This document shows positions 1 to 11,367 of a stretch of DNA of 64,000 nt, piece by piece; within the stretch, counting starts at the first letter, position 1, and each line of letters starts with the position of its first letter. The position numbers and the translations under genes were made by a program. The DNA comes from Leucocoprinus leucothites. Taxonomy: Eukaryota; Basidiomycota; Agaricomycetes; Agaricales; Agaricaceae. Below the pieces are notes generated by a model. That model had not been told where the DNA came from. It searched no databases and was given only the letters and a program-made list of their open reading frames with translations. The stretch spans positions 310,001 through 374,000 of the forward strand of contig JAACJO010000031.1 in NCBI GenBank assembly GCA_013368445.1, in the 5' to 3' direction.

Positions 1-1755
1 TATGAGAAGAGAACCATTCGCCCGAGGACACTGAGTAATCCATTTCTCAGGCCGTGGAAGATGGATCAGCGTAGTAACCTCTCGTATGCGTATTATGTGT
101 GCTCATCCTTATCAATGCATTCATTCATTCCAATACCAACCTCCTGATGATCACCCCCAATTCATTATCATTTGTATGTCCGGTCAATCAACGGTACCCA
201 GAAAAACTGCCTGAAAATTGATAAGTCAAGGTGGAGACGAGAATCCCTTTTTGCTCATATAAACTCACCCTGATAGCTGAGCTGACAAGAGGTGACATCG
301 TCAACTTCAGAAGCGGACGGTGCATGGGACAACACCAATAGAGCCCAATGCGCTCACTAAAAAAAGAACGAAAGTCTCAGCTACTCTTATGGAATTTTAC
401 ACGCCAAGAAGACGGCGTCCGAAAATGGACCACGAAAGGTCTAGAGTGCTACAAAATCCAGTCTAATTCGGTGTTAATGGCGTCGACCTGACGATAAATT
501 TGTGGAATCCGTTGGCGCACCCAGGGCATTACGATCGAATTCTCGTCAACTATGACAAAGGAACCGCCGAGCTTTGGGGTACCAGCCTGCACTGGTGAGC
601 GTAGGTGTCAAAAAGCGCATGTGGGAAAGGACAGATGGAAGAGGGGGGTTCACTGAGTTCCAATATAACCTTCCCTTGAATATAGCTCTTCAGCGCCGAT
701 GGCTTGAAGGTAACCACTCAGCCCAGATTCAAGCCCAACGTCATGACCTCCATTTGCACAACATAACAGTTGGGCCTATGACAAACATGAGCAAGTGAGG
801 TGACAAGCACGGCCAGGGGGTAATGTTTAGGAATACTTATCTTAGAACGAGGTCATAAGAAGTAAACTTGACTCGAGCTATAATCTTGATACATAGCTTA
901 GCTGTATCCATCCCATCACTGCCGCAGGAGCTGACTCTATTTGACGAGGGGCCATCCCTCTAAGTTGGTGTTAGTGAGCATGAAACGAGCTCGTGCGGCT
1001 CCTGGGGGCTGAGAAAAGTGAGCAGGGGTTTGAGTGAAGGGGTCCTGCTCTCTTCGATCTCCACGAAATTTGATGATTACTGATTTTTAACGTGGCCCCG
1101 CCGGGACAACGATTCGTGAGATTGCGCAGGCTGTGCAATCAGATATAATGCTGCAGGTAGCCCAAGCTACTATATGCATATTGAAGGTGAAAGCTCAAGT
1201 TCAAAATTCAAGCAAACATGATGGGATCAATTAGGGGTAAACATTCAACTGATCTGCGGTCAGGAGCTCGTATCAACGAAGTCATCATTGGCGCTTTACC
1301 TAGACCCTTGAATCTGCCCATTCAGTTTATCTTTAGTTATCGATCGATCGTGGCCAAAATCCGAGTGGTGTGTAGGACCCAGTGTATCGGTTTGGTTTTA
1401 ATAGCGCAGAGCCCGCTCAGCCTAGTATCCGATCAAGGATTGATTCACATTGCAGAGTTACTCTGCCGGGCTCTGGGTTCACACAACTCACGTCAGAACC
1501 ATAGGCGTGCTGATGATTATATGGTATGCCAGTGGTTATCGATAGGGAACCTTCTAGACAGAAAATGGAGGGTCAAGTCACTGGCGCTGAGGAGAGTAGA
1601 CATTGGCAGTGACCGTTTCCCAGTGTATGCTATTGCGTGGCGATGCGTCACAGCTGGTGGATCCGATTTCAAATGCCGGACAACACGATCAATAAATAAA
1701 TTGCAACTGAGGTCAATACAGCTGAGAGTTACAGCTATGTAAAGACCTGGTTTAT
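1..1755. other. Intergenic stretch, no supported gene
   Basis: I read both strands and found only short open frames without recognisable domains, intron structure or paralogs elsewhere in the window. The longest open frame (1218-1742, plus) has no family signature and overlaps the end of the ALDH gene that starts at 4192. I make no gene call here. Confidence 0.5.
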
Positions 1756-4192
1756 TCACAGGGCCTGGCCGATATTGACATGGACAGCTTTCACTTGGGT
1801 GTACCTTGTGGGAGCCAAAGTACATCAGTAATAGCGTCTCGAACGCCATTTTCAGATGCAACTCACGTATCTAAGGCCTCCTGGCCTAGCTCCCTTCCCA
1901 TTCCGGATTGCTTGTATCCACCAAAAGGAACATTCAGTTCCATAGACAGAGAGCAGTTAACCTATGGAAATGCAAAAGTCAGAAAGCGCGCTTGGAGGAT
2001 GAGATAAAGCTTCTACATTGATGGTTCCGGCCTCGAGAGCATGCGACATACGGATAGCACGCGCAGAGTTCTGGGTGAACACATTGGCGGCAAGACCGTA
2101 AGTCGTATCATTCGCCCATTCAGTCACCTCTGTGAACAATAGATTAGCTTGACACTGTTTAGAAAAACGCCAATATACGTACCTTCCTCGGACTTGAACT
2201 TCACAATAGAACAAACAGGACCGAAGATCTCCTCCTGCATAATCTTCATGGAGGGTTTGGCATCCACAAAGATAGTGGGCTTGATGAAGTATCCTTCATC
2301 GCTGGATCTTTCACCGCCAACGTGAACCTTGGCGCCCTCAGAAATCCCAGAATTGATATAGCCCATGACGCGCTGGGGAGAGTAAAAGTCAGTTTTCTGG
2401 CGCAGATTAAAATAGATTAAACGTACATCAAACTGGGTTTTCGACACTTGAGGCCCATGTTGTGTTCCTTCCGCAAAAGGAGCACCAGTAGCGCTCGTAA
2501 GCCCTTTGGCGAAGTTGGTAAACCCGTCGAGGAACTTGTCGTAGATGGCCTCATGTACGTAGATGCGGGAACCCGCGACGCAAACCTGACCTGTTGTACA
2601 ATGTTAGTGAGAGAATCTTAGCCTACTAGGGAGTGATTATACCCATGTTGAAACTGAAATCATCGCATTCGTGTCAGGGGAAATGGCGCGCTAAGTTCGC
2701 AGAAGCACTTACTAGACACCATAAGCAGCCCACTTGATTGCCTGTTCCAGGTCAACATCGTCGAAGATGATGGTAGGGCTCTTTCCTCCAAGCTCGAGTG
2801 TTACATTTTTCAAATTGGATTCTGCAGCCGCCTTGAGAATCTTTCTACCAGTAAGGATGCTGCCTGTAAAAGTGATCTTGTCGACATTCGGGTGCAACGA
2901 GATGGCAGAGCCAACGGTGAGACCTGGGATGATACAACTTCAGCTAATTGGTTGGCGTTAATGGAGGGAAACACACCGTAGCCATTGACAATGTTCACGA
3001 CACCTGGAGGGACCCCAGCCTCGTTCAGGAGATCAGCAAGGTAGAGGGCAGTGAACGGTGTTATCTCGGAAGGCTAGAGTATCATGGAAAAGGACAACTC
3101 ATGAGTGGTTTGTTCTGTGATGCCAACAGAAGCACCTGGCTAACCTTTAATACGACGGTATTTCCCGTGGCAAGCGCTGGAGCTATTTTCATAGCAGCCG
3201 ACACCTAAATGCAAATCCATCAATCATATAAATACAGAGCATACGCTCGGGATAGCAGGTTCTTACCAACGGTCCATTCCATGGGACAATAGCTCCCTGG
3301 TAATATAATTTAAAACCAGAGAAGATGGCCAAGGGCGTTAAATCCAACGTACGACCACACCCCAAGGCTCATGCCTGGTATACGCGAATTTCTTCTCGTT
3401 GGTCTACGGATGAATCAATCCACATTCTGAGAAGATTGAGTCGAAATGGTTCAACCTCAATAGTCTTGCCGTGAATCTTGTCAGCCCAGCCCGCAAAGTA
3501 CCTCGAAACATAGACGGCGGCTGGTATTTCAAGCTGCCTGGCACCAGCGAATGGTTTTCCTATGGAAATATTCGTGATCTCACTCCAACCAGATAAGCGA
3601 GGCTCATACTTACCAACATTCAAGCACTCAAGAGCAGTCAATTCATCACTGTGTTTTTCGAGCAAATCTGCCAGCCTGCTAAGTATATTTCCTCGTTCTG
3701 ATCCCGGAACCTTGAGACCCCATGTGGTCTTGAAGGCCTAGATATATACCCGCCAATCAGGTTCACATAAGGATTGGAGTGATGACTGCACATACCTTCC
3801 TCGCTGCCTTGACGGCAATGTCAACATCTTTTGTGTTGCCTCCAGCAACGGCCGTGATAACCTTGCCAGTTGCTTTACCGAGCATTTCTCATTAAGCACA
3901 CTGACATTCTAACCAGCCTTCTGAGCAAGCTTACCAGGGTCAATGACACTATGAGAAATAGTTCCAATGAGATCACGTCCTGACAATCAACTGGGCCCGA
4001 CCTACTCAATCATATCACCTCCATCGACTGGATCGACCCATTCACCATTGATGAACAATCTGAGATTTCAATTTCGAATTATTCAGTGTTTTGCTTCCGG
4101 CCCAGATAAATCTATGTGACTCACCCGGTCTTGAAACTGACCTCGCCCTTGTAGAGCTTGGTATTAAATTCGTGAGTATAAGTCTTCACCAT
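1756..4192 (-). CDS. Aldehyde dehydrogenase, array member 1 (multi-exon)
   Basis: NAD(P)+-dependent aldehyde dehydrogenase, predicted to oxidise aldehydes to carboxylic acids; substrate unknown, no signal peptide, likely cytosolic. The start ATG (4192) gives [16 protein letters not shown], matching the other array genes; the last exon ends VHVNIGQAL and a TGA at 1756. Spliced by eye the protein is about 500 residues, normal for the family. Visible motifs are [24 protein letters not shown], the cofactor lysine in [12 protein letters not shown] with the catalytic glutamate, GQVC with the catalytic cysteine, EEIFGPVC, and GGYKQSG. There are about 17 exons with introns of roughly 50-65 bp. An 11-nt exon (2643-2653) encodes the residues just before GQVC. 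I found no frame break. A TATA-like sequence lies about 90 bp upstream. It belongs to the close clade with the genes at 13230, 16185, 20158 and 28790. Confidence 0.9.
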
Positions 4193-4281
4193 CTTGAACA
4201 AGATACGCTCGGTTGCTGGGGCAATGAGTGAGTGGGGATAAAGTGGGGAACTCGTAATGACTTTTCTTCTTTCTCTTCAGC

Positions 4282-4289
4282 TTTTTATA
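4282..4289 (-). promoter_or_regulatory. TATA-box-like sequence for ALDH member 1
   Basis: TATAAAAA on the minus strand, about 90 bp upstream of the ATG at 4192. This is a plausible core promoter position, judged from sequence and distance only. Confidence 0.4.
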
Positions 4290-4961
4290 CGATTCCCTAC
4301 CATCAACAGAGCAAACAATATCACTCCAAGGGAACCAGCTCAAGAGTTGGATTCGAGCGCGGATAAGCATTTCGTCCGGCATCCCCACACCAGTTCCAGG
4401 ATTGAAGTGCTGACGTATATTGGAGAATGTTTCGTGTTGGGCGGCATATTGTGAAGTCCGAGCCGCAAGGTATGTCGGCAAACTCATGGAGAACTCTTTT
4501 GACCCGCCCTGCCCCGGTCTCAGGTTGGGCATTAATCGATATGTGCCAAACAGTGTTCTACTAGTGGGACGCTGAGGCTGAGTCTAGGAGCATTGGTAGC
4601 GAAGTTGAACACCATCCTATACGTGACGGAACGAGTCAGGTGTATTCAAGCTTCAAGACAGAGAACACAGAAGGTTGGAGCAGCACCAGGGACAGTAGCT
4701 TGAATCCTCCGAGGTCTGCGGCTGATTGTCCCCAAGTCCACCGTGATCGTTGTGATCACGACTATCAATTTGGTGATCCATAAATATTATTGTGGCCCCC
4801 ACCTGCCTCTACCTGGGTGTTCATCTTCATAAATCCAAAAACTCCGAATGCCAGGATCTTGTGTTTCATTGAATCAAGGCATTTCAAAAGTGAACCAACC
4901 ATTCCCACGACTTAGCTTTGCCAGCCTGCTTTCAGAAATTCAAACGTATCTCGCCGGATAA

Positions 4962-5381
4962 AGTGTTCTCAAACTTCTGCGGCCAGGCAGCTCATGTGCC
5001 TGTTCTCGGTATCAGCCTCTTGATTTTGCGATAAAAGATTTCCGGGACTTTCTCAACCTTGGATGGTCGAGAAATCGGACATTACGAGCCAACTCGATCG
5101 GCGGTTTCTTCACCTACCGGAGAAATAAGGAAATAGAGCAAAGGGCCCCAGGGTACTCCACCATTTTATTTCCAGGACTCGGGGCGCCGTCGCTGGTCCG
5201 GGACTTATATTTGAGTGGCAGTGCGAAGGGAGACTTTCTGAGGTTAGATATCGCTACTCCACCCAGATTAAGGGCGGCCTCCTCATGGAAAAGTACAGCT
5301 GTGCATCGCACGGTTCAACCGGATTCATTGTTTCTAACCGTCCGGTGGGCGGAAGATGGAGACGAGTTCCATAGGCTATAG
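4962..5381 (+). other. Open frame of 139 codons without ATG, unassigned
   Basis: A plus-strand frame stays open for 139 codons between a TAA at 4959 and a TAG at 5379, with no internal ATG start. Its composition is rich in Ser, Arg and Leu (for example FFTYRRNKEIEQ, TILFPGLGAPSLVRDLYLSG). The preceding bases up to 4961 in the same frame also read like protein (LSFASLLSEIQTYLAG) up to that stop. It could be an exon or relic of a degenerate F-box-like or unknown gene, or chance. I recognise no family. Confidence 0.25.
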
Positions 5382-5929
5382 GCAGGAAATGCCATTTCAG
5401 GCTGGCTGAAAATGTGATGACCATCCGAATTTCTAGTTTGACTTGAGGGTAGGGAAAAGGAAAACTTGTTGGATATTTACCAAGTGATTGATGGCTCACA
5501 TGCCGAGGGTACCGAAATCCTTAACTTCCGTTCTGGGTGTAATTGATGAATACTCGAGAAAATCCAAGATGCTCCAATTGGCGGATGCCGGATTGTTGAT
5601 CTATAAACGGGGATACAGTCTTCAGCATATCGCTTTTAGAAACAGGGAGAGTTGTTTGCCTACTTCACGCTCGGGAGCATTCGCACACCGAAATTGAAGT
5701 TGCCCACTGGTTTTTCTCCATGAAGAGATTTACGGCAGGTCGCACGTAAGGATTATTGGACCGGTCATGTCGAGTGCTCGTCTCAACCGAGAGATTTAAG
5801 AGAACATATGCCTGGGTTAACGGTCTTCATAGCCTTTATACTATGTATGCAGTAGTATAATTAAGGATATCCACTGCTCACTCAGCAACATAAGCATATC
5901 TAGTCTGTCCCTAGGAATATTGATACTTT

Positions 5930-8115
5930 TCATAGTTTCAATCCAATATTGATATGAACGGCCTTAACTTGAGTATACCTATCATCAATTATGTAGCGTT
6001 AAAACCATATATTCCAAGAGGCTGATGAGGTACTCACATATCAAGTGCATATTGTCCGAGGTCTCTTCCAATGCCCGATTGCTTGTACCCGCCGAATGGC
6101 ATATTCATCTCTAATGCCTGAGCACAGTTGACCTGTGCAAAATAAGCAGTTAAGTCAGGACGGAGTGAATGGCTTGAATACGATAGAAGCATTCATACCC
6201 AAACACTCCCAGCTTCCAAGGCATGCGCAACCCTAATCGCCCTACTCGCGTTCTCCGTGAATACATTCGCCCCTAGTCCATACGCCACGTCATTCGCAAC
6301 CTCAAGCACCTCTAGCATTGAATAGTACTTAATGTACACGTCGAACAGAAAAAAACCGACACTCACCTTCCTCAGTCTTGAACTTCACAACCGAACAAAC
6401 CGGTCCAAAGATCTCATCCTGCATTATACTCATCTTCGAGTCAACGTCCGTAAACACCGTCGGCTTGATGAAATATCCCTCCTGTTCATGCCTCTCTCCA
6501 CCAATAGCCACCTTCGCTCCCTCTTGTTTACCGGAATTAATAAATCCCATCACGCGATTGAACTGGGTTTCGGAGATTTGAGGTCCATGTCGGGTGTTTG
6601 GATCGAATGGAGAGCCGGTATTGTCTGTCAGGTGTTTTGCGAGAGCGATGAATTTCTCGAGGAAAGCCGGGTAGATGGATTCTTGGACAAAGATACGAGA
6701 TGCTGCGACACATGATTGGCCCATGTTGGTACTTTGAGGATTGAGATGGTAATGAGCAAGAGCGGTATTTCAAGGGAGGGAAGGACGTACAAAATCCCTC
6801 CTGCAGCCCGCTTCAACGTTTGTTCCAAGTCGGCATCATCAAATATAATAGTCGGACTCTTCCCACCCAATTCGAGTGTAACGACTTTCAGGTTGGTCTC
6901 GGCAGATGCTTTGAGAATCTTCCTTCCTGTGAGCGTACTGCCTGTGAATGCCACCTTTTGGATTTTCGGGTGTTCAGCGATGGCGTCGCCAGTAGTAGCG
7001 CCTATCATTTAGTTGTCAGCCCAACCAAATAGTTCAGTCGTATGTAATAGGCGCTTACCGTAGCCATTGGTAATGTTGACTACACCGGGAGGGAAGCCGG
7101 CTTCATTGAACAAGTCTGCGATGCGAAGTGCAGTGAGCGGTGTCATTTCAGACGGTTTCAGAATGATGGTGTTGCCAGTTGCGAGTGCAGGGCCCAATTT
7201 CCACGAGGCCATGAGCTACGAAACGGGCTCAGTAATCACATCGTAAGTTGTGAGAGCTAGGCATAGACATACCAGAGGGAAGTTCCAGGGAACAATGCCC
7301 CCCTACGGAAATTTGTGAGTGTTATAGGAGGAGACGAACGGACGAGCAGCAGACTCACGACAATACCATACGGCTCATGCCTTGTATAGGCCATCTTCTT
7401 GTCCGTCGTCTCAACCGTCTTAGCATGGATCTTATCACCCATCCAGCGAAGTATCTGAACGTGCCAATAGCGTTCGTCAAATCTAGTGCCTTGGCATCGC
7501 TAAAAGTCTTCCCTATAAGTCAAATGAACAACCACCACAATATATCAGTGTCCACCCTTCCTTCAGGGGGGCGGGTCACCTCGAGTATGGAAAAATACTC
7601 ACCGACGTTCAAAGCTTCCAACGCACAGAGCTCATCCTGATGTTTCTCCAACAAATCCGCAAACTTTGAGATAAGTCTTCCACGTTGTGCACCAGGAACT
7701 TTGAGGCCCCATGATGTCTTGAATGCTTTCTCTGCTGCGTTGACGGCATTATTGACATCTGCGGCTGATGCACCTGCTACGGATGTGATGACTTTCCCCG
7801 TGGCTGGGTTTACAAGTGAATACTGATTTTGAGATGGAGAATAGGGAGAGAGGAGACGTACTTGGATCGATAACGCTGATTGCGGGCGAGTATGCAAGTA
7901 ACCGGACGAAGGGATGAATCTAAGATAGGCGAGGTACATACTCGATACTACCCCCTTCAACAGGATCCACCCATTTTCCGTTGATAAACAGTCTAATATG
8001 AGGAATGCTTTGAGTATGTGTGTTTGAAATGAATCTAGAACACAAGCCCAGTGTTCACAGTAACGTCACCTTTGAAGCTCGGGGTATCAAAATGATGCGT
8101 ATAGGTTTTAGGCAT
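5930..8115 (-). CDS. Aldehyde dehydrogenase, array member 2, divergent; frame broken (possible pseudogene)
   Basis: ALDH homolog starting [16 protein letters not shown] (ATG 8115) and ending VHINIGLKL before the TGA at 5930. It keeps [26 protein letters not shown] (catalytic cysteine), DEIFGPVC and GGYKQSG. It differs from its clade neighbours: it lacks the intron inside the active-site motif and the intron after the KTVE segment. Two lesions are visible. At about 7435-7443 the conserved GWADK segment is one base short (minus strand reads GGATGGGTGATAAG where paralogs need GGATGGGCTGATAAG), shifting the frame with no plausible intron. The first-intron donor that is GT in paralogs is GC here (8047-8046, GG|GCTTGT). 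All later exons remain open, so decay would be recent; an assembly error at the deletion is also possible. Confidence 0.8.
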
Positions 8116-8541
8116 TTCGCAGTTGTTCGTATTTTGGTTCCGACACAGGTTAAACTTCATTGTGTATACTCAATCCAGCCTGACGTTGTGGATCGAGGAA
8201 TAGTCATACATGACAACCAAGACGCCACAATTTTGGTGCTAGCGCCCAAGCGAAGCCAGGATCTGTCAGCCTAAGTGGAGATTGGAGAGGAAGCGTCGCC
8301 TGATGGGAGCTATATATTGCAATGACGTGGGGTGTGGGTTCCAGTGTTCTCGTGCTTTTCATTTAGGATAAGCCAAGATCCGCTAGTGTCTAATAGCGAG
8401 GAGAGGGGAGATTCCCATATTTGTGATTTGGCGATCACGAAATACTGTTCGAGGAATTTAGGCTGATATACATACACTAAAAAGTGGGGTCGAAGAAGCG
8501 ACGATATTACACCCAAACAACCATTCTATAGCCCGTCTAAC
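8116..8541. other. Intergenic spacer between ALDH member 2 and the enoyl-CoA isomerase gene
   Basis: Both neighbours are on the minus strand, so this spacer holds the promoter of the ALDH gene and the 3' flank of the isomerase gene. I see no additional gene. Confidence 0.5.
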
Positions 8542-9695
8542 TCAGAGCTTTGAGGGAACTTTTAAAGGAGCGAACTTCGGGGCTCGTTTTTCCTGCATTG
8601 CAGTGATATTCTCCTTCATATCCTACGCAGAAATCACATCAGCGATCCGAGGCTCAACTCCCTATTTTAAATAGGGGTCAACTCACGTTCGTCATCAGCG
8701 CATGCGCATTCCAGCTTTGCGTGTACTCCAAATTCTCTCCGACGGAATGGTCCCTTGCGTGTGAGACTAGCTTCTTTGTACCGCTGACGGCGATAGGACT
8801 CTTCTTCACAATCGTCTTTGCCAGTTCCAGAGCTGCTTGTACGACTTCATCTCTGCTCCCTGGGATAATCCGCGATACAAGGCCGAGTTTCTCAGCTTCA
8901 GCTGCCGAAAAATTTCTGCCCGTATAGGCTAGTTCACGAATTAGCGACTGGTTTCCGGTGATCTTGGGGAGGTACGCTAGCGACCCGATATCTGCCGCCA
9001 AACCAATGTCCACTTCCTAAGTATAACGCATCGGTATTTCGTAAATATGCGTGACGAGGGAGGGAGAGCGTACCTTGATAGCAAAAACGCTATTCTCAGC
9101 AGCATATCTCACATCGCACGCGCACATAATATCCACACCCAACCCGATAACCGTACCATGGACGGCCGCAATAACTGGGAATGGCGCCTTCTCGGGTTTG
9201 GTAATCGCGTCCTGGAACGTTTGGATGAGTTTGTGCATCCCAAGCGACGCACGAGCACCATCCGGTTTGGTTATTGAGGCATTTTCAGAGCCGAGGACAG
9301 ATGCGTCCTTCACTGTGTACCATTCAGCGAATGTGAGCGTTGAATGATAAGGAAAGTCGTACAGTCTAGCCCAGCCGTAAATATCTTCGGGAAACTTGAG
9401 CAAAGCACAAGTGCTCGAACGTCGTAGCCATCTTCAATGATGTCTCCAAACAACTTTCCATAGGCCTTCCAGTATCTATTCAGCCCGTCCAGCACTCCAT
9501 CAATATCGGCGAAGAAAGCCGGCTTACTCGACGTTAAAAGCATTCACGGGCGCCCTGAAATGAATGAACCCAATCACCATAGGTGAAACAATCCCTGGTT
9601 CAACGCAAGTCACCAGCTCACCTAGCAAGCTCAACCAATAACACCGTCGGATACGGCTCCGTCACTTTGAGCCATTTCGAGGAATATTGAGACAT
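8542..9695 (-). CDS. ECH1: Peroxisomal delta(3,5)-delta(2,4)-dienoyl-CoA isomerase (ECH1-type)
   Basis: Crotonase-fold isomerase that moves double bonds during beta-oxidation of unsaturated fatty acids. The spliced protein starts MSQYSSKWLKVTEPYPTV (ATG 9695). Exon 2 is short (ending APVNAFNV) and joins across an intron of about 50 bp to YWKAYGKLFGDIIEDG. Further on are FTAGLDL, GTVIGLGVD, CACDVRYAAE, KEVDIGLAADIGSL and GNQSLIRELAYTGR. The acidic residues needed in the ECH1 family are present (Asp in GVD, Glu in KEVD, Asp in LAAD). The last exon ends in P-S-K-L-stop, a perfect type 1 peroxisomal targeting signal. Exons join in frame with GT-AG introns. It sits between ALDH genes, which suggests but does not prove a fatty-acid context. 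Assignment to ECH1 rather than another crotonase rests on the KEVD/LAAD/GNQSL block. Confidence 0.9.
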
Positions 9696-9759
9696 CGTTC
9701 AGGCGTTGAGAATTATGAGACGCAGAAACGGTAATCAAAATCATATTCCTGTCATAATA

Positions 9760-9840
9760 CCGAGGGCAGCGAACATGGGGGCGGACGGCGAAATCATATG
9801 CAACCTGTTCAGAGTCCGGAGTCCGCCGTCCGGACGGCTT
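9760..9840. promoter_or_regulatory. GC-rich palindrome cluster upstream of the isomerase gene
   Basis: About 65-145 bp upstream of the isomerase ATG (9695). It contains a perfect 14-bp palindrome GCCGTCCGGACGGC (9825-9838), a second TCCGGA (9815-9820), and a CCGAGG hexamer (9760-9765). CGG/CCG triplets in inverted arrangement are typical targets of Zn2Cys6 regulators; CCTCGG (the reverse complement of CCGAGG) is the known core of the Aspergillus fatty-acid regulators FarA/FarB. A binding role is inference. Confidence 0.35.
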
Positions 9841-11058
9841 AATTGCCAGCCGGAGCGGTCAGGTGACCACGACCCACACCACCACGACTCTGCTAGAGTC
9901 TGCCGCTTGGTTACGATTCTCAATGTCAAGATCTGGGAATTCCTCAGCACCGCGAGGCAATGCCAACAACTAAAAACACTCTGCAACATGACTCATGCAT
10001 CAAGTCTCGGTAATACGCAGACTTCTTAGAACAGCCTCAATCAATCTCTTATATCTTATCCAACTCCGAATAATGACATCGGGATCTACTGGATTCTGAT
10101 AGTGTCACTGGCATGCTTTCGTTCGGCGTTATGCAAGTGCAATTCAGCTTGAAACAACGAGGTCAAGCTGCGCGATATTGATATGCCTCTGGTGCCCTTC
10201 TGCTTTCAACTGCGCATGATGCTATTTCCGGTCGCCGAATGTTTATCTGGCTGGCTCCGCGTCAAATTGAATACCGCTGGCAGCTGGTTCTAACGGTGTT
10301 GATATCTAGCAAGTTATCTGCGTATCTGGATGATTAATCAATGGCTGTACTTCACCCAAACCTACCACGCCGTAATTCAGTTTTTTTTCTCAATCCAAGT
10401 TTAGGCGAATTGATTTCTTGGACTGGCCGCCCCGCCCGCCAGATGCCATGCCAACCCCCCCTTTTTTTTTTTGAAAGGAGTTCGATTTTCTACATACTGT
10501 CAGCATTGGCACTGCATGAATGCAGTGTGGGTGACAGGATAAAAGCCTGTCGTTCGTCTGTACGGATCTCTATCCTCCCATACGGCTCGCCTGGGTCTCG
10601 ATGTCCTTTCCATCCAATCATCATGATGATCCGGGAGGGTCATTTTCCTTTCCTCTCTCTACAAGTACTGGTTCAGCTATACATACCAATGGACGCAAAA
10701 TTGACTTCATTTTTTATATCGTACTATTTAACGACTCCCTTCTTTCCAAGTAAGTAATTTCGTGGCACTCGTATAGAAGATTATCTTATTCATGCTTGGA
10801 ATTAGCCTGCATTGACTGCGTTTATACAGGGGCCGCGACCCACTGCTATCCTCTGCGAGAGGACGGTTATTGGGTCTAAAGAGTGCGATATCTCATATCA
10901 CGAGAGGCGACGAGGTCAATGCGTCCTCTCCGAAAGATGATACCCTCTACCCACTAGTGCCATTGGCACACTGGTGCGCGGCACCCATTTCCCCTTCGTT
11001 CCCCTTTTCCCCCAATTTATCAATATTCCTACCGAGCTAGACTCCATCATTTGCCCAC
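9841..11058. other. Intergenic stretch, no supported gene
   Basis: An open frame of 138 codons (10341-10757, plus) is rich in aromatic and Ser/Pro residues but has no recognisable domain or paralog here, so I do not call it. The rest holds pyrimidine-rich tracts and the presumed promoter of the small gene at 11059. Confidence 0.4.
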
Positions 11059-11367
11059 ATGCCCTCTTCAATAGCTATGAAGATGACTTGGCATCGACCA
11101 CCCCCTCAACGCAATTCGAATCGCGCATTAAAGCACCATAATAGGTCCGACCCCGCACCAGGGGCATGGGCTCGACCTACTAAGAGACCTACTGAACGCA
11201 ACACAAATTCTCAGACGGCGACTACTTCACGACTATCACGGCTTTCATTTATTCGATCACTTTTTCGGCGGCGACAAGATTCATCCTCACCTTCAGTTGG
11301 TGGAGGTCGGAGAAAGAAAGACGAACACATGAAACGGAAAACATTCGTTGGTGATTGGTCATTTTGA
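11059..11367 (+). CDS. Small basic protein, paralog 1 of a DWSF-tail pair
   Basis: Single-exon frame of 102 residues starting MPSSIAMKMTWHRPPP and ending in a KRKTFVGDWSF-type tail. The middle is Ser/Arg/Thr rich with a basic FIRSLFRRRQ segment and a GGGRRKKDE stretch. It has no signal peptide or membrane segment. The frame 1.2 kb downstream (12299-12574) shares the start (MPSS-AM), the basic pre-tail and the exact end T-F-x-x-DWSF-stop, and the bases after both stops are alike (TTTTGATT then T-rich). Two such copies argue that this is a real gene despite its size. Function unknown. Confidence 0.5.
   Translation: MPSSIAMKMTWHRPPPQRNSNRALKHHNRSDPAPGAWARPTKRPTERNTNSQTATTSRLSRLSFIRSLFRRRQDSSSPSVGGGRRKKDEHMKRKTFVGDWSF

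Noticed and set aside
1218..1742. 174-codon plus-strand open frame
   Set aside because: No domain, no splice context, and it ends next to the 3' end of the antisense ALDH gene; probably chance.
9310..9543. Minus-strand frame starting MLLTSSKPAF as the start of the isomerase
   Set aside because: That start lies inside an intron; the true upstream exons (from 9695) join in frame to YWKAYGKLF and give the expected family N-terminus.
10341..10757. 138-codon plus-strand open frame
   Set aside because: Overlaps homopolymer and pyrimidine tracts, shows no domain, no paralog and no conserved flank; length alone does not support a gene.
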